From: Bacteroidetes bacterium HGW-Bacteroidetes-21
Lineage (GTDB): Bacteria; Bacteroidota; Bacteroidia; Bacteroidales; GWA2-32-17
Assembly: GCA_002840935.1 (NCBI GenBank)
Contig: PHDH01000002.1
Coordinates: 1-52,615, forward strand
DNA: 52,615 bases
Direction: 5' to 3'
In this document: positions 1 through 8,351 of the stretch, one piece after another
How positions within the stretch are numbered: position 1 is the first letter of the stretch
Layout of the letters: each line of letters begins with the position of its first letter
Program-made: the position numbers and the translations under genes
The notes under the pieces: generated by a model
The model's database searches: none
The model's input: the letters and a program-made list of their open reading frames with translations, nothing else
What the model was told of the DNA's origin: nothing

Positions 1-40
1 AGTAAGAGTTTTGTCCTACTAGCAATGGTTAGATTAATGC

Positions 41-181
41 TCAACAGAATTTAAAAGTGAATTTTAAACAACCTCTAAATGTTCCTCCCTTAATTTCAAC
101 CCATTCTATAACTGGTTTGGTTTGACTAAAGGTTAATTGAAAAATAAATAGAAATAGTGTCGTTAAAAAGCTGAATTTCAT
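41..181 (-). pseudogene. Truncated FGE/SUMF-like secreted protein remnant
   Basis: A 46-codon reading frame starts with ATG at 181. It encodes a clear signal peptide (hydrophobic residues 4-18, ending in TFSQ), then the segment VIEWVEIKGGTF at residues 24-35. That segment resembles the opening of formylglycine-generating-enzyme-like (SUMF/FGE-sulfatase) domains of secreted Bacteroidota proteins, where GGTF is normally followed by MGS and about 200 more residues. Here it runs into an unrelated stretch of 11 residues and a stop at 41-43. A promoter-like box lies upstream at 238-245. The most economical reading is a gene truncated by deletion or frameshift. The rest, if present, would lie left of the window. 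A genuine short peptide is possible but less likely. The family call rests on one short motif. Confidence 0.45.
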
Positions 182-237
182 AATTTTTCGTTTTTTTTAA
201 ACCTACTCTTTTAAGGCTTTTCGGCATACTCCATATG

Positions 238-245
238 CAAATATA
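238..245 (-). promoter_or_regulatory. -7 box TATATTTG upstream of the FGE-like remnant
   Basis: On the minus strand this reads TATATTTG, a perfect match to the Bacteroidota -7 consensus TAnnTTTG, 56 bp upstream of the remnant's ATG. No clear TTTG -33 element is seen at the right distance. Confidence 0.4.
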
Positions 246-441
246 TAAAAATTATTGTCATAATCATATACTTAAATAAAGAAATTGTAGAGGGTAAATT
301 AAATTTATAAAGTCTATAATTTGAGTTGGTTGTTTAGCCTATAATAGAACTAATCTAATTGCTGCAAAGTTTCATTTTAACTATCAAGTTTTAATCCTAC
401 TTAAAATGCCAAGATTGCATTCTTTTTCATTCATTAAAAGG

Positions 442-870
442 TCATTTAGTCCCGATTAAAACAACGATATCATAACCTTTCTTTTTTTTCACACTTAGAT
501 CAATACTATCCAATCTGATTGCTATTGTTATATCCTCAGTTTGTTTTGGGGTGAAGTCATAATGAGTGGGTGTACAGCCATACTCAGTTGTCCATATTGT
601 GTCTCCTTTATGTCCTGTCATTGTGACAGAAAAGGGAATAATGCATTTATATTCATAAACTACAACTCTATAACTTATATTCTGATCAAAAGTTTTTACG
701 AGTTTATCTTCCTTGCCAGGGAATATTGCTATACTATTCGGATAATGTGAATATGGATTATATTGCTCAAGCAAAGGATATCTTTGCATTTTGATATCAA
801 GTTGTAGCCTATGTTTGCAGGATAAACAAACTGTGCCAATTATAGCTATTGTAATGAGAATTCTTTTCAA
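442..870 (-). CDS. Small hypothetical lipoprotein
   Basis: Encodes 142 residues. The N-terminus is a lipoprotein signal: KR, hydrophobic residues 4-15, then the lipobox CLSC with the lipidated cysteine near residue 18. The mature part (about 124 residues) contains alternating polar/hydrophobic strands and no motif I recognise. The start is a TTG at 870: no ATG lies in frame between it and the upstream in-frame stop, and the signal peptide begins exactly there. A TATATTTG box at 965-972 would give a leader of roughly 90 nt. It lies alone, convergent with nothing and divergent from mutA. Probably an envelope lipoprotein of unknown role. Confidence 0.7.
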   Translation of the reverse strand: MKRILITIAIIGTVCLSCKHRLQLDIKMQRYPLLEQYNPYSHYPNSIAIFPGKEDKLVKTFDQNISYRVVVYEYKCIIPFSVTMTGHKGDTIWTTEYGCTPTHYDFTPKQTEDITIAIRLDSIDLSVKKKKGYDIVVLIGTK

Positions 871-964
871 TGTATCACTAATGTTTTAATCTCTTTGTAA
901 TCTTGCTATGGGTGCTTGATAGTTTCTTATGGATTTTACCTTTAAATTTTCAATTTTCTTTCTA

Positions 965-972
965 CAAATATA
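965..972 (-). promoter_or_regulatory. -7 box TATATTTG for the 442-870 lipoprotein
   Basis: Minus-strand TATATTTG, perfect TAnnTTTG match, oriented towards the lipoprotein gene and about 95 bp upstream of its TTG start. No good -33 TTTG was found. Confidence 0.45.
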
Positions 973-1144
973 AACTATTTTGATTTGTTGTGAAAAAGAT
1001 AAGGTAAAAGATCTGAGAAATTTCATATTTGCTGCCTTAGATGTTGTCATGGAAAATGGGTCAAAAGGCGATGACCTAATTAGGATGTTATAATGTTCAA
1101 GAACAACATTGATAAAAAACATATTTATTACGTTAGATTATCTT

Positions 1145-1152
1145 TACTTTTG
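1145..1152 (+). promoter_or_regulatory. -7 box TACTTTTG of mutAB
   Basis: TACTTTTG matches TAnnTTTG and ends 20 bp before the ATG at 1173, giving a short leader. No perfect TTTG is seen 18-21 bp further upstream. The box position supports the ATG at 1173 over the TTG at 1167 only weakly, since both lie downstream. Confidence 0.5.
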
Positions 1153-1172
1153 CGAAAATTTAATTCTTGGTT

Positions 1173-3053
1173 ATGTCAGAACACAGTAAGGAAAAATTAT
1201 TTGATGAGTTTCCCCCAATTAGCGTAGAGCAATGGGAGGAAGTCATACTGAAAGACCTCAAAGGGGAAGATTACCGGAAAAAACTAATCTGGAATAGTCC
1301 CGAAGGAATTCCGGTTCGACCATTTTACACTAAAAATGATACGGCTGGAAAAGAAAAATTGAGTCAGGATTCCGTTATCCGTGGCAATGCAGATGCCGAT
1401 TGGGATATCTGCGAAGAGATTTATGTCGCCGACCTAAATAAAGCCAATGCAACTGCGATGGATGCTCTGGCCAAAGGAGCTACGGCCATCAATTTCATTC
1501 TTCAGGATAAGATTTGTGCTCAGCAGTCCGAAGTGATTTCTTCTAAGGAAGATCTGGCCACTTTACTGAAGGGTATTGATATTACAAAGACCACCATCAA
1601 CTTTATTTCCGGAAATAACACCCCGGTGCTTGTTTCTTTGTTTGATGAGTATTTTAAAGGTCAGGCTACTGAGGCTTCGAAAGTGAAAGTGAATTTTGAT
1701 TTCGACCCCATCGGACATCTGACACTCAATGGCAATTTCTTCTTTCCCCGTGAAACGGTTTTTAGTCAAACTGCTTCCTTATTAAAGTTCTCGTCCGAAG
1801 TTTTACCCGAAGCCAAAGTTCTGGGTATTAACGGATATTTTTTCCATAATGCAGCGGCTACCTCCGTTCAGGAACTTGCCTATTCGCTGGCTATTGCCGA
1901 CGATTACCTGTCACGCCTCACCGATTTGGGAATACCTGCTGCCGAAATTATCAAACGTTTTAAATTCACTTTTGGCGTGGGTTCAAATTATTTCATGGAA
2001 ATTGCCAAATTCAGGGCTTTCCGCTGGCTGTGGGCAAAAATAGCCGAACAATATCTGGGCAGTTCTGCAAGTCAATTTGTAGATATACATGTGGTAAATA
2101 GTAACTGGAATAAAACGGTGTATGATCCACATGTAAACATTTTGCGTGCTACCACCGAAGCCATGTCGGCTGTTCTGGGTGGTGCTAAATATCTCTCTAT
2201 ACGTCCTTTTGACGCCGTTTTTCATAGTCCTACCGATCAGTCCAGAAGAATTGCCCGTAACTTACAGATTGTGCTGAAAGAAGAAGCATACTTCAGCAAA
2301 GTTAACGATATTGCTGGCGGTTCTTATTATATCGAATCGCTCACCGAATCTCTGGCCCAGGAAGCCTGGAAACTTTTCCTCGAAGTCAACGAAAAAGGGG
2401 GTTACACCGAGTCTTTCCTTCGTGGCGAAATACAGCAGGCAATAAATGAATCGGCACAAAAACGCCGTCAGGCTGTTTCTTCTCGCCAAAACGTTCTATT
2501 GGGAACCAATCAGTATCCCAATCTTAACGAAAAGGTAAAAGAAAAAGTTTCTCCTTGCGCCATGTCATCACTGACACCGGCTGCAGATATGGAAATTGTG
2601 AAGCCTATTGAACTTTTCCGTGGCTCCGAAGCCTTCGAAAATTTACGTCTGACAGTAGAGTCAATGCCTCGTCGTCCCAAAGTATTTTTGCTGACTCACG
2701 GAAGTCTCGCTATGCGCAAAGCACGAGCCAGTTTCTCGACCAGCTTCTTTGGCTGTGCCGGGTATGAAGTGATAGACAATCTTGGTTTTGCTACCGTAAC
2801 CGAAGGTGCAGATGCTGCATTGGCAGCCAAATCTGATATCGTAGTGCTTTGCGGCAGTGACGATGATTATCCTGTAATGGTTCCTGAAGCACTGAAAGCT
2901 CTTAACGGAAAAGCAGTGGTCGTTCTGGCGGGATATCCTAAAGAGCAGATTGAAGCTTACAAAGAAATGGGCCTGAAACATTTTATTCATGTGAAAGCCA
3001 ACCTCCTTGATACGCTGACCATGTTCAACGAAGAGATGAAAGCACGGATGTAA
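1173..3053 (+). CDS. mutA: Methylmalonyl-CoA mutase small (beta) subunit
   Basis: Encodes 626 residues from ATG 1173 (an in-frame TTG at 1167 would add two). It is the non-catalytic subunit of heterodimeric adenosylcobalamin-dependent methylmalonyl-CoA mutase, which interconverts succinyl-CoA and (R)-methylmalonyl-CoA in propionate metabolism. The N-terminal TIM-barrel region resembles MutB (shared NYFMEIAKFRAFRWLWAK and the VNDIAGGSYYIESLT segment matching [14 protein letters not shown] in MutB). The C-terminal flavodoxin-like domain lacks the B12-ligand motif DxHxxG: the aligned part reads LTHGSLAMRKARA. This is the known signature of the small subunit. It lies 15 bp upstream of mutB in the same direction, so the two are surely cotranscribed and form the complex. 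Confidence 0.95.
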   Translation: MSEHSKEKLFDEFPPISVEQWEEVILKDLKGEDYRKKLIWNSPEGIPVRPFYTKNDTAGKEKLSQDSVIRGNADADWDICEEIYVADLNKANATAMDALAKGATAINFILQDKICAQQSEVISSKEDLATLLKGIDITKTTINFISGNNTPVLVSLFDEYFKGQATEASKVKVNFDFDPIGHLTLNGNFFFPRETVFSQTASLLKFSSEVLPEAKVLGINGYFFHNAAATSVQELAYSLAIADDYLSRLTDLGIPAAEIIKRFKFTFGVGSNYFMEIAKFRAFRWLWAKIAEQYLGSSASQFVDIHVVNSNWNKTVYDPHVNILRATTEAMSAVLGGAKYLSIRPFDAVFHSPTDQSRRIARNLQIVLKEEAYFSKVNDIAGGSYYIESLTESLAQEAWKLFLEVNEKGGYTESFLRGEIQQAINESAQKRRQAVSSRQNVLLGTNQYPNLNEKVKEKVSPCAMSSLTPAADMEIVKPIELFRGSEAFENLRLTVESMPRRPKVFLLTHGSLAMRKARASFSTSFFGCAGYEVIDNLGFATVTEGADAALAAKSDIVVLCGSDDDYPVMVPEALKALNGKAVVVLAGYPKEQIEAYKEMGLKHFIHVKANLLDTLTMFNEEMKARM

Positions 3054-3068
3054 AACTTAAAATTTGCA

Positions 3069-5201
3069 ATGATGAAACCCGATTATAAAAAAGTAAACAT
3101 ATCCGAAATTCCCGCCTCCGGAAACAAACCTATGGCAGGTGAATGGAATACCCCCGAATTGATCAATGTGAAGAAAACCTTCACCGCTGAGGATCTGGCT
3201 AATATGGAGCATTTGAGTTATGCTGCCGGTTTGCCTCCTTTCCTTCGTGGTCCTTACAGTACTATGTATGTGCAGAAACCCTGGACCATTCGTCAGTATG
3301 CCGGTTTTTCGACAGCCGAAGAATCTAATGCTTTCTACCGTCGTAATATTGCCGCCGGACAGCAAGGTCTTTCTGTGGCTTTCGATTTAGCTACACACAG
3401 AGGTTATGACTCCGATCACGAAAGAGTAGTGGGAGACGTTGGAAAAGCCGGAGTTGCTGTCGATTCTATCCTCGACATGAAGATACTCTTCGATCAGATT
3501 CCCCTCAACAAAATTTCTGTGTCCATGACCATGAATGGCGCTGTATTGCCCGTTCTTGCTTTCTACATCGTTGCTGCTTTGGAACAGGGAGCCAAACTGG
3601 AAGAACTGGCCGGAACCATACAGAACGACATTCTGAAAGAGTTCATGGTTCGTAATACTTACATTTATCCGCCCGATGCTTCGATGAGGATTATTGCTGA
3701 TATTTTCCAGTTCACCTCACAGAAAATGCCCAAATTCAACAGCATTAGTATTTCAGGATACCACATGCAGGAAGCCGGCGCAACTGCAGATATCGAAATG
3801 GCCTACACTTTGGCCGATGGACTCGAATATCTTCGTACGGGAATCAAATCAGGACTGACCATTGATGAGTTCGCTCCCCGCCTGTCTTTCTTCTGGGCCA
3901 TTGGGATGAACCACTTCATGGAAATCGCCAAAATGCGCGCTGCCCGTATGCTTTGGGCTAAGATGGTGAAACAGTTTAATCCTAAAAACCCAAAATCTTT
4001 GGCGCTTAGAACTCATTCGCAGACTTCAGGATGGAGCCTCACCGAACAGGATCCTTATAATAACATCGCCAGAACTTGTATCGAAGCTATGGCTGCCGCA
4101 CTGGGTCATACTCAGTCGCTGCATACCAATGCGCTGGATGAAGCCATTGCTCTACCAACAGACTTCTCTGCACGTATCGCCCGTAACACACAGATTTATC
4201 TGCAGGAAGAAACCAACATTTGCAAGGTGGTCGACCCATGGGCAGGTTCCTATTATGTGGAATATCTGACCAACGAACTGGCGCATAAAGCATGGGAACT
4301 GATTAAAGAAGTAGAAGATTTGGGCGGTATGGCCAAAGCCATCGAGACAGGTATTCCCAAAATGCGTATCGAAGAAGCTGCTGCCCGCAAACAGGCACGC
4401 ATCGACTCCGGCAGAGATGCCATCGTGGGCGTGAATAAATATCGCCTCGAAAAAGAAGATCCCATCGATATTCTTGAAGTTGATAATACTGCCGTTCGTG
4501 AAGCTCAGTTGAGAAGATTGAAAGATCTGAAAGCCAATCGCAACAATGCTGAGGTACAGGCTGCTCTCGACGCCATTACCAAAGCTTGCGAAACCGGCGA
4601 AGGCAATCTGCTCGAGCTTTCGGTAGATGCTGCTGCCAAACGCGCCAGTTTGGGCGAAATTTCTTACGCAATTGAAAAAGTTTATGGGAGGTACAAAGCT
4701 GTGATACGTACAATTTCAGGGGTTTATGCTTCAGAAACCCACGGTAGCGACGAATTCAATAAAGCCAAAGAACTGGCCGACAAATTTGCCGCAAAAGAAG
4801 GACGTCGTCCTCGTATTATGATTGCTAAACTGGGCCAGGACGGTCACGATCGTGGAGCCAAAGTGGTAGCAACTGGTTATGCTGATATAGGCTTTGACGT
4901 GGATATGGGACCGCTGTTCCAGACACCCGCCGAAGCTGCCAAACAGGCGGTAGAAAATGACGTGCATGTACTGGGTATTTCCAGTCTCGCAGCAGGACAC
5001 AAAACCCTTGTGCCTCAGGTAATGCAGGAGCTTGCCAGTTTAGGAAGAGAAGATATTATGGTAATCGTGGGTGGTGTAATTCCCGCTCAGGACTATGACT
5101 TCCTCTACAAAGCCGGTGCTGCAGGTATTTTCGGACCCGGAACTTCAGTAGCTTTGGCTGCATCTAAAATTCTGGAAATACTGCTGGAAGGACAGGAATA
5201 A
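3069..5201 (+). CDS. mutB: Methylmalonyl-CoA mutase large (alpha) subunit
   Basis: Encodes 710 residues, the usual MutB length. This is the catalytic subunit for succinyl-CoA/methylmalonyl-CoA interconversion. The substrate-binding TIM barrel occupies about residues 30-560, with recognisable stretches such as [19 protein letters not shown] and [12 protein letters not shown]. The C-terminal cobalamin-binding domain (about 580-710) carries DxHxxG with Asp591, His593 and Gly596 ([12 protein letters not shown]), His593 being the lower axial cobalt ligand by family knowledge. Two adjacent ATGs (3069 and 3072) are possible starts. No epimerase, MeaB/ArgK GTPase or decarboxylase gene lies beside the pair. 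The operon ends at a strong bidirectional hairpin at 5261-5292. Confidence 0.97.
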   Translation: MMKPDYKKVNISEIPASGNKPMAGEWNTPELINVKKTFTAEDLANMEHLSYAAGLPPFLRGPYSTMYVQKPWTIRQYAGFSTAEESNAFYRRNIAAGQQGLSVAFDLATHRGYDSDHERVVGDVGKAGVAVDSILDMKILFDQIPLNKISVSMTMNGAVLPVLAFYIVAALEQGAKLEELAGTIQNDILKEFMVRNTYIYPPDASMRIIADIFQFTSQKMPKFNSISISGYHMQEAGATADIEMAYTLADGLEYLRTGIKSGLTIDEFAPRLSFFWAIGMNHFMEIAKMRAARMLWAKMVKQFNPKNPKSLALRTHSQTSGWSLTEQDPYNNIARTCIEAMAAALGHTQSLHTNALDEAIALPTDFSARIARNTQIYLQEETNICKVVDPWAGSYYVEYLTNELAHKAWELIKEVEDLGGMAKAIETGIPKMRIEEAAARKQARIDSGRDAIVGVNKYRLEKEDPIDILEVDNTAVREAQLRRLKDLKANRNNAEVQAALDAITKACETGEGNLLELSVDAAAKRASLGEISYAIEKVYGRYKAVIRTISGVYASETHGSDEFNKAKELADKFAAKEGRRPRIMIAKLGQDGHDRGAKVVATGYADIGFDVDMGPLFQTPAEAAKQAVENDVHVLGISSLAAGHKTLVPQVMQELASLGREDIMVIVGGVIPAQDYDFLYKAGAAGIFGPGTSVALAASKILEILLEGQE

Positions 5202-5260
5202 AGTTTACTGTTAAGACGAGTTGTTACTTCTGATTTTTGAAATTAGGATATGACAAAAAA

Positions 5261-5300
5261 ATGAGTAAAACCGCCAATGTGGTTTTACTCATTTTTATTT
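5261..5300. terminator. Bidirectional terminator between mutB and the SRPBCC gene
   Basis: A perfect 12-bp stem (ATGAGTAAAACC / GGTTTTACTCAT) with an 8-nt loop is flanked by a run of A on the left and T-rich sequence on the right. It can terminate mutAB (plus) and the gatE-to-SRPBCC group (minus), whose last gene ends at 5304. Confidence 0.9.
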
Positions 5301-5303
5301 ATT

Positions 5304-6302
5304 CTATTTTACAGGAAAATAGATTTCCGTAATCCATTTTGAAGTGTCCGGCTCAGTCATAGGATCGGTTACGTAAATTTCCCAAGGCCCACCATTCTGT
5401 TCGTATCCATTTTCTTTCATGTAGTAGTCGAGGTCGTTATATGCTTTCTCTGTTCCTTCGTAGGGCCCGGTGTAGATAATATAAACTACTTTACCGGCAT
5501 AGCTTTGTTTGAATTGTATGCGGCCTTCTGGTTTGATTTCTTTACTGACGGGTATAGCTGCTTCGAAATCCCAACTGGAAGGATCCCATGCATAGGAAAT
5601 AGCCATTGGAGCACCGGCGCATTCTACTTTCTGTTTTTTTAGTAAGCTCATTATTTCTCCAAAGTTTTTTCCCAGAACTTCGCTGGTTTCGTTCATAGAA
5701 ATAGTGTCTCTGATGGCTGCAATATTTAAAGCATCTACTGATTTTTCAAATATTGAATAAGAATATTCATAAGACTTTTCTTCAGCGACAGTCTTGATGT
5801 TTGCCAGACCTTTTTCGAAATCACTGCCCAGCATTTTATCAAAGCTTATAAATAGGGTCATCAACCGCCCCATGGGGTATGATAAACTTCCTTCATCGTA
5901 CCAAGTCAGTTCTGTTTTGTCATCATTAATTTTAACAATAAAACCTCCTTCGGAAGTGCTTTCCATTGGATCTAGGAATGTAAGCTGATATTTGATAAGG
6001 GTGTCATTAATTCCCGTTATTCTTAGTTTTCCTGAACCTACAATTTCACCTTCCCAAGACATCTCGGCATTCACTCCAATGGTATCGTTGTATGTGTATA
6101 TGGCTGCTGAATCGGCTGCTTTCCATGGTGACCATTTGTCCCACATTTTTAAGTCAGTTATCAGAGGTGCTATTTTTTCAAAGCTGGCATTTATTTCTGT
6201 TTTACGCTCTACTTTATATGAGGAGGGGAGAAAGGCTGCTATAATCAGTGCTATTGCAATAATTGAGATCAGTATAATCATTATCCATTTTAAGCTTTTC
6301 AT
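5304..6302 (-). CDS. Membrane-anchored SRPBCC + GyrI-like domain protein
   Basis: Encodes 332 residues. Residues 5-25 form a single hydrophobic helix (signal anchor). Residues about 30-175 look like an SRPBCC/polyketide-cyclase-like ligand pocket (VERKTEINASFEKIAPLITDLKMWDKWSPW, then alternating strands). Residues about 180-332 resemble the GyrI/AraC effector-binding fold (GRIQFKQSYAGKVVYIIYTGPYEGTEKAYNDLDYYMKENG, ending PDTSKWITEIYFPVK). This two-domain arrangement is common in Bacteroidota and is thought to bind small hydrophobic ligands; the ligand is unknown. It is the last gene of the minus-strand group, 35 bp after the Nudix gene, and ends just before the shared terminator. Domain calls are by sequence resemblance. 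Confidence 0.75.
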   Translation of the reverse strand: MKSLKWIMIILISIIAIALIIAAFLPSSYKVERKTEINASFEKIAPLITDLKMWDKWSPWKAADSAAIYTYNDTIGVNAEMSWEGEIVGSGKLRITGINDTLIKYQLTFLDPMESTSEGGFIVKINDDKTELTWYDEGSLSYPMGRLMTLFISFDKMLGSDFEKGLANIKTVAEEKSYEYSYSIFEKSVDALNIAAIRDTISMNETSEVLGKNFGEIMSLLKKQKVECAGAPMAISYAWDPSSWDFEAAIPVSKEIKPEGRIQFKQSYAGKVVYIIYTGPYEGTEKAYNDLDYYMKENGYEQNGGPWEIYVTDPMTEPDTSKWITEIYFPVK

Positions 6303-6337
6303 ATTTTTTTAAGTTTTAGATAAAGCAAATATAGAAA

Positions 6338-6952
6338 TTATTCTGCTTTCAAAAGTTCAATAATTTCGGATAATATCATGGCAGTTGCTCCCCATATGAT
6401 GTGACTATTAAAACGATAGCAGGGGATATTAAAAAGTTGATTTGCGTAATTAAGTTCGAAGTCTGACTTTGTCTCTGGGTCTAAAAGACGGGCAAAGGGA
6501 ATTTCAATAATCTCGTCAACTTCAATATCGTTTTTCGAAAAGTGGGGTCTGGATTCAAGCACACCCACAAAGGGGTGGACCATAAAATTACTTACAGGAA
6601 TAAACAAGGGAGATAGTCCTCCGGCAATTTCTCCAGATTTTATTTCTACTCCAATTTCTTCACGACATTCCCGAATGGCAGCTGCTTTTAAACTCGGATC
6701 TTCTTTTTCCATTTTTCCTCCGGGAAAGGCAATTTGTCCGCTGTGTGGACTTCTGTCTATTGTCCGTTTTATAAAGCATAAATTAAGCACATTGTCTATG
6801 GGGTAAAAAAGTGCCAACACACTACTGTTTACAGGAGGAGTTGAATGGGAAATTTTTAGAAACTCATAACGGGTTTCCGGCCACATATGCTTATGCGCCT
6901 TTTCGCCAGGAAGCGGCTGGCTTAAAGCATGTTGTATGCTTTCGAGTAGCAA
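6338..6952 (-). CDS. Nudix hydrolase, CoA-pyrophosphatase (NudL/UPF0035) type
   Basis: Encodes 204 residues from a TTG start at 6952. It is the only start between the upstream in-frame stop and the domain apart from a Met at residue 23. The sequence SGQIAFPGGKMEKEDPS followed by RECREEIG (Arg94, Glu95, Glu98, Glu99, Gly101) is the Nudix box with the preceding GQxAFPGG typical of the UPF0035 subfamily, whose members hydrolyse CoA and acyl-CoA to 4'-phosphopantetheine and 3',5'-ADP with Mg2+ or Mn2+. It begins two bases after the gatD stop, so it is almost certainly translated from the same message. The pairing with an amidotransferase has no obvious metabolic logic and may be simple operon packing. 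Confidence 0.85.
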   Translation of the reverse strand: MLLESIQHALSQPLPGEKAHKHMWPETRYEFLKISHSTPPVNSSVLALFYPIDNVLNLCFIKRTIDRSPHSGQIAFPGGKMEKEDPSLKAAAIRECREEIGVEIKSGEIAGGLSPLFIPVSNFMVHPFVGVLESRPHFSKNDIEVDEIIEIPFARLLDPETKSDFELNYANQLFNIPCYRFNSHIIWGATAMILSEIIELLKAE

Positions 6953-6954
6953 GT

Positions 6955-8340
6955 TTATTTATGATACTTTCTGATAAAATCTTCGACTTCTTTCACGCCA
7001 CCCTGATAGATCAGATATCCATTGTACGGTTCGCGGGGAGTAATTTCGTCGTTGATAGGTGTGAGCATAATTTCTTTTACCTTTTCGGTATCGCTGGTCT
7101 GGCCCAAAGCCCAACCCAGTTTAATGTAGGCTGTTTCGGGCAACATGTTTTCAGCCGGAACAATACCTTTAGCCATTAAGTCGCGGCCGGTATCATAAAC
7201 GAACATATGTACATATCCCCAAAGGGTCTGAACTGTCATATAAATTACGACACCTTTTTGCACGGCTCTTTCGATGGCAGGATAAATGGGTTTGTTTACG
7301 TGACCCAGTCCGGTACCGATCATGATAATACCTTTATAACCATTGTCCACCATGCTGTCGATCATGTCGGGCTGCATGTTGGTGTAGTAATATAACATAC
7401 CCACTTTTTCTTCGAAATAAGGCATGATGGTTACATTTCTGTCTTTGCGACGTGGTTTGTAATCTAGTTTCTGTGGAACAACGCCTTTGCGGGTTACAGT
7501 GGCAACGGGAATATCTCCGATGGTACGAAAAGTCGAGCGGTAGGAAGAGTGCATTTTTCTGACACGGGTACCTTTGTGTAGAAAACCATATTCGTCTGAA
7601 GTGGGTCCGAACATACATACCATAACTTCGGCAATATCGCCATGACCAGCAGCTGTGGCAGCATGCATGAGGTTTAAGGCTGCGTCAGAGCTGGGGCGAT
7701 CGGATGAACGCTGTGAACCAACAAGTATGATGGGAACGGGTGAGTTCTGTACCATGAAAGTCAAGGCTGCTGCGGTATAATGCAGGGTGTCGGTACCGTG
7801 ACCGATAATAATACCATCAATGCCATTCTCAATTTCTTTACCAATGGCAATGGCCAGTTTTTTATATTGTTCTGGCCCCATATTTTCGCTGAAAACTGCA
7901 AAAAGTTTGTCGGTGGTCAGATTACATATATCGGCTAGTTCGGGTACTGCACCGTATAATTCGCCAGGAGTAAAAGCGGGAATTACAGCTCCGGTGCGGT
8001 AGTCGAGACGGGATGCAATGGTTCCTCCGGTTCCCAGTAGTTTTACTTTTGGCAACCCAGGTGTAGTAGGGAATTCCTTCTCGGGAATCTTATAATTTGC
8101 TTTTTTGTAACCGGTTTCTTTCATTCCGGTGATAGTTGTAACGTCAATTCCGATATTGTAACCGGTGATGATTTTTACCACAATGTGTTGGTCGTCATCA
8201 TTCTCTGACCGGGGTAAAACGGTGCCTTTGAATTCGCCACGGGTTGTGTTGATTTCGGCCTGACCCCATACTCTTACGTTATATTTTTTAAGCAATTCGA
8301 GTGATTGCCCTTTATAACCCTGAAAAAAATCTTCGCTCAT
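6955..8340 (-). CDS. gatD: Archaeal-type Glu-tRNA(Gln) amidotransferase subunit D (GatD)
   Basis: Encodes 461 residues. GatD is the glutaminase subunit of GatDE: an asparaginase-like enzyme that releases ammonia for amidation of Glu-tRNA(Gln). Residues about 15-95 form the small N-terminal domain found in GatD but not in plain asparaginases. The asparaginase core then starts with LGTGGTIASRLDYRTGAV (nucleophile candidate Thr107), followed by GHGTDT (Thr183, Asp184) and a Lys in RVRKMHSS (Lys262). These four correspond to the catalytic set described for archaeal GatD. It starts 11 bp after gatE in the same direction and is followed 2 bp later by the Nudix gene. The N-terminal domain and the partner gatE argue against an ordinary L-asparaginase. 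GatDE is textbook-archaeal, so its presence in a Bacteroidota context is notable. Confidence 0.92.
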   Translation of the reverse strand: MSEDFFQGYKGQSLELLKKYNVRVWGQAEINTTRGEFKGTVLPRSENDDDQHIVVKIITGYNIGIDVTTITGMKETGYKKANYKIPEKEFPTTPGLPKVKLLGTGGTIASRLDYRTGAVIPAFTPGELYGAVPELADICNLTTDKLFAVFSENMGPEQYKKLAIAIGKEIENGIDGIIIGHGTDTLHYTAAALTFMVQNSPVPIILVGSQRSSDRPSSDAALNLMHAATAAGHGDIAEVMVCMFGPTSDEYGFLHKGTRVRKMHSSYRSTFRTIGDIPVATVTRKGVVPQKLDYKPRRKDRNVTIMPYFEEKVGMLYYYTNMQPDMIDSMVDNGYKGIIMIGTGLGHVNKPIYPAIERAVQKGVVIYMTVQTLWGYVHMFVYDTGRDLMAKGIVPAENMLPETAYIKLGWALGQTSDTEKVKEIMLTPINDEITPREPYNGYLIYQGGVKEVEDFIRKYHK

Positions 8341-8351
8341 TATTTCAAGTT

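Larger units (their letters stand above)
871..1172. other. Divergent intergenic region between lipoprotein gene and mutA
   Basis: About 300 bp with no convincing gene. A 78-codon minus-strand frame at 886-1122 has no domain or signal features and overlaps the promoter-like box at 965-972, so I do not call it. The region carries that minus-strand box and the plus-strand box at 1145-1152. I see no cobalamin-riboswitch-like structure ahead of the B12-dependent mutA. Confidence 0.5.

Noticed and set aside
886-1122. 78-codon minus-strand frame between the lipoprotein gene and mutA
   Set aside because: It shows no signal peptide or domain, it overlaps a perfect -7 box at 965-972, and its composition is like non-coding AT-rich DNA.
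871-1172. Cobalamin riboswitch ahead of mutAB
   Set aside because: The short leader after the -7 box leaves no room, and no B12-box-like sequence was seen.
6955-8340. Plain L-asparaginase instead of GatD
   Set aside because: The extra N-terminal domain, the GTGGTIASRLDYRTGAV signature and the adjacent gatE identify GatD.
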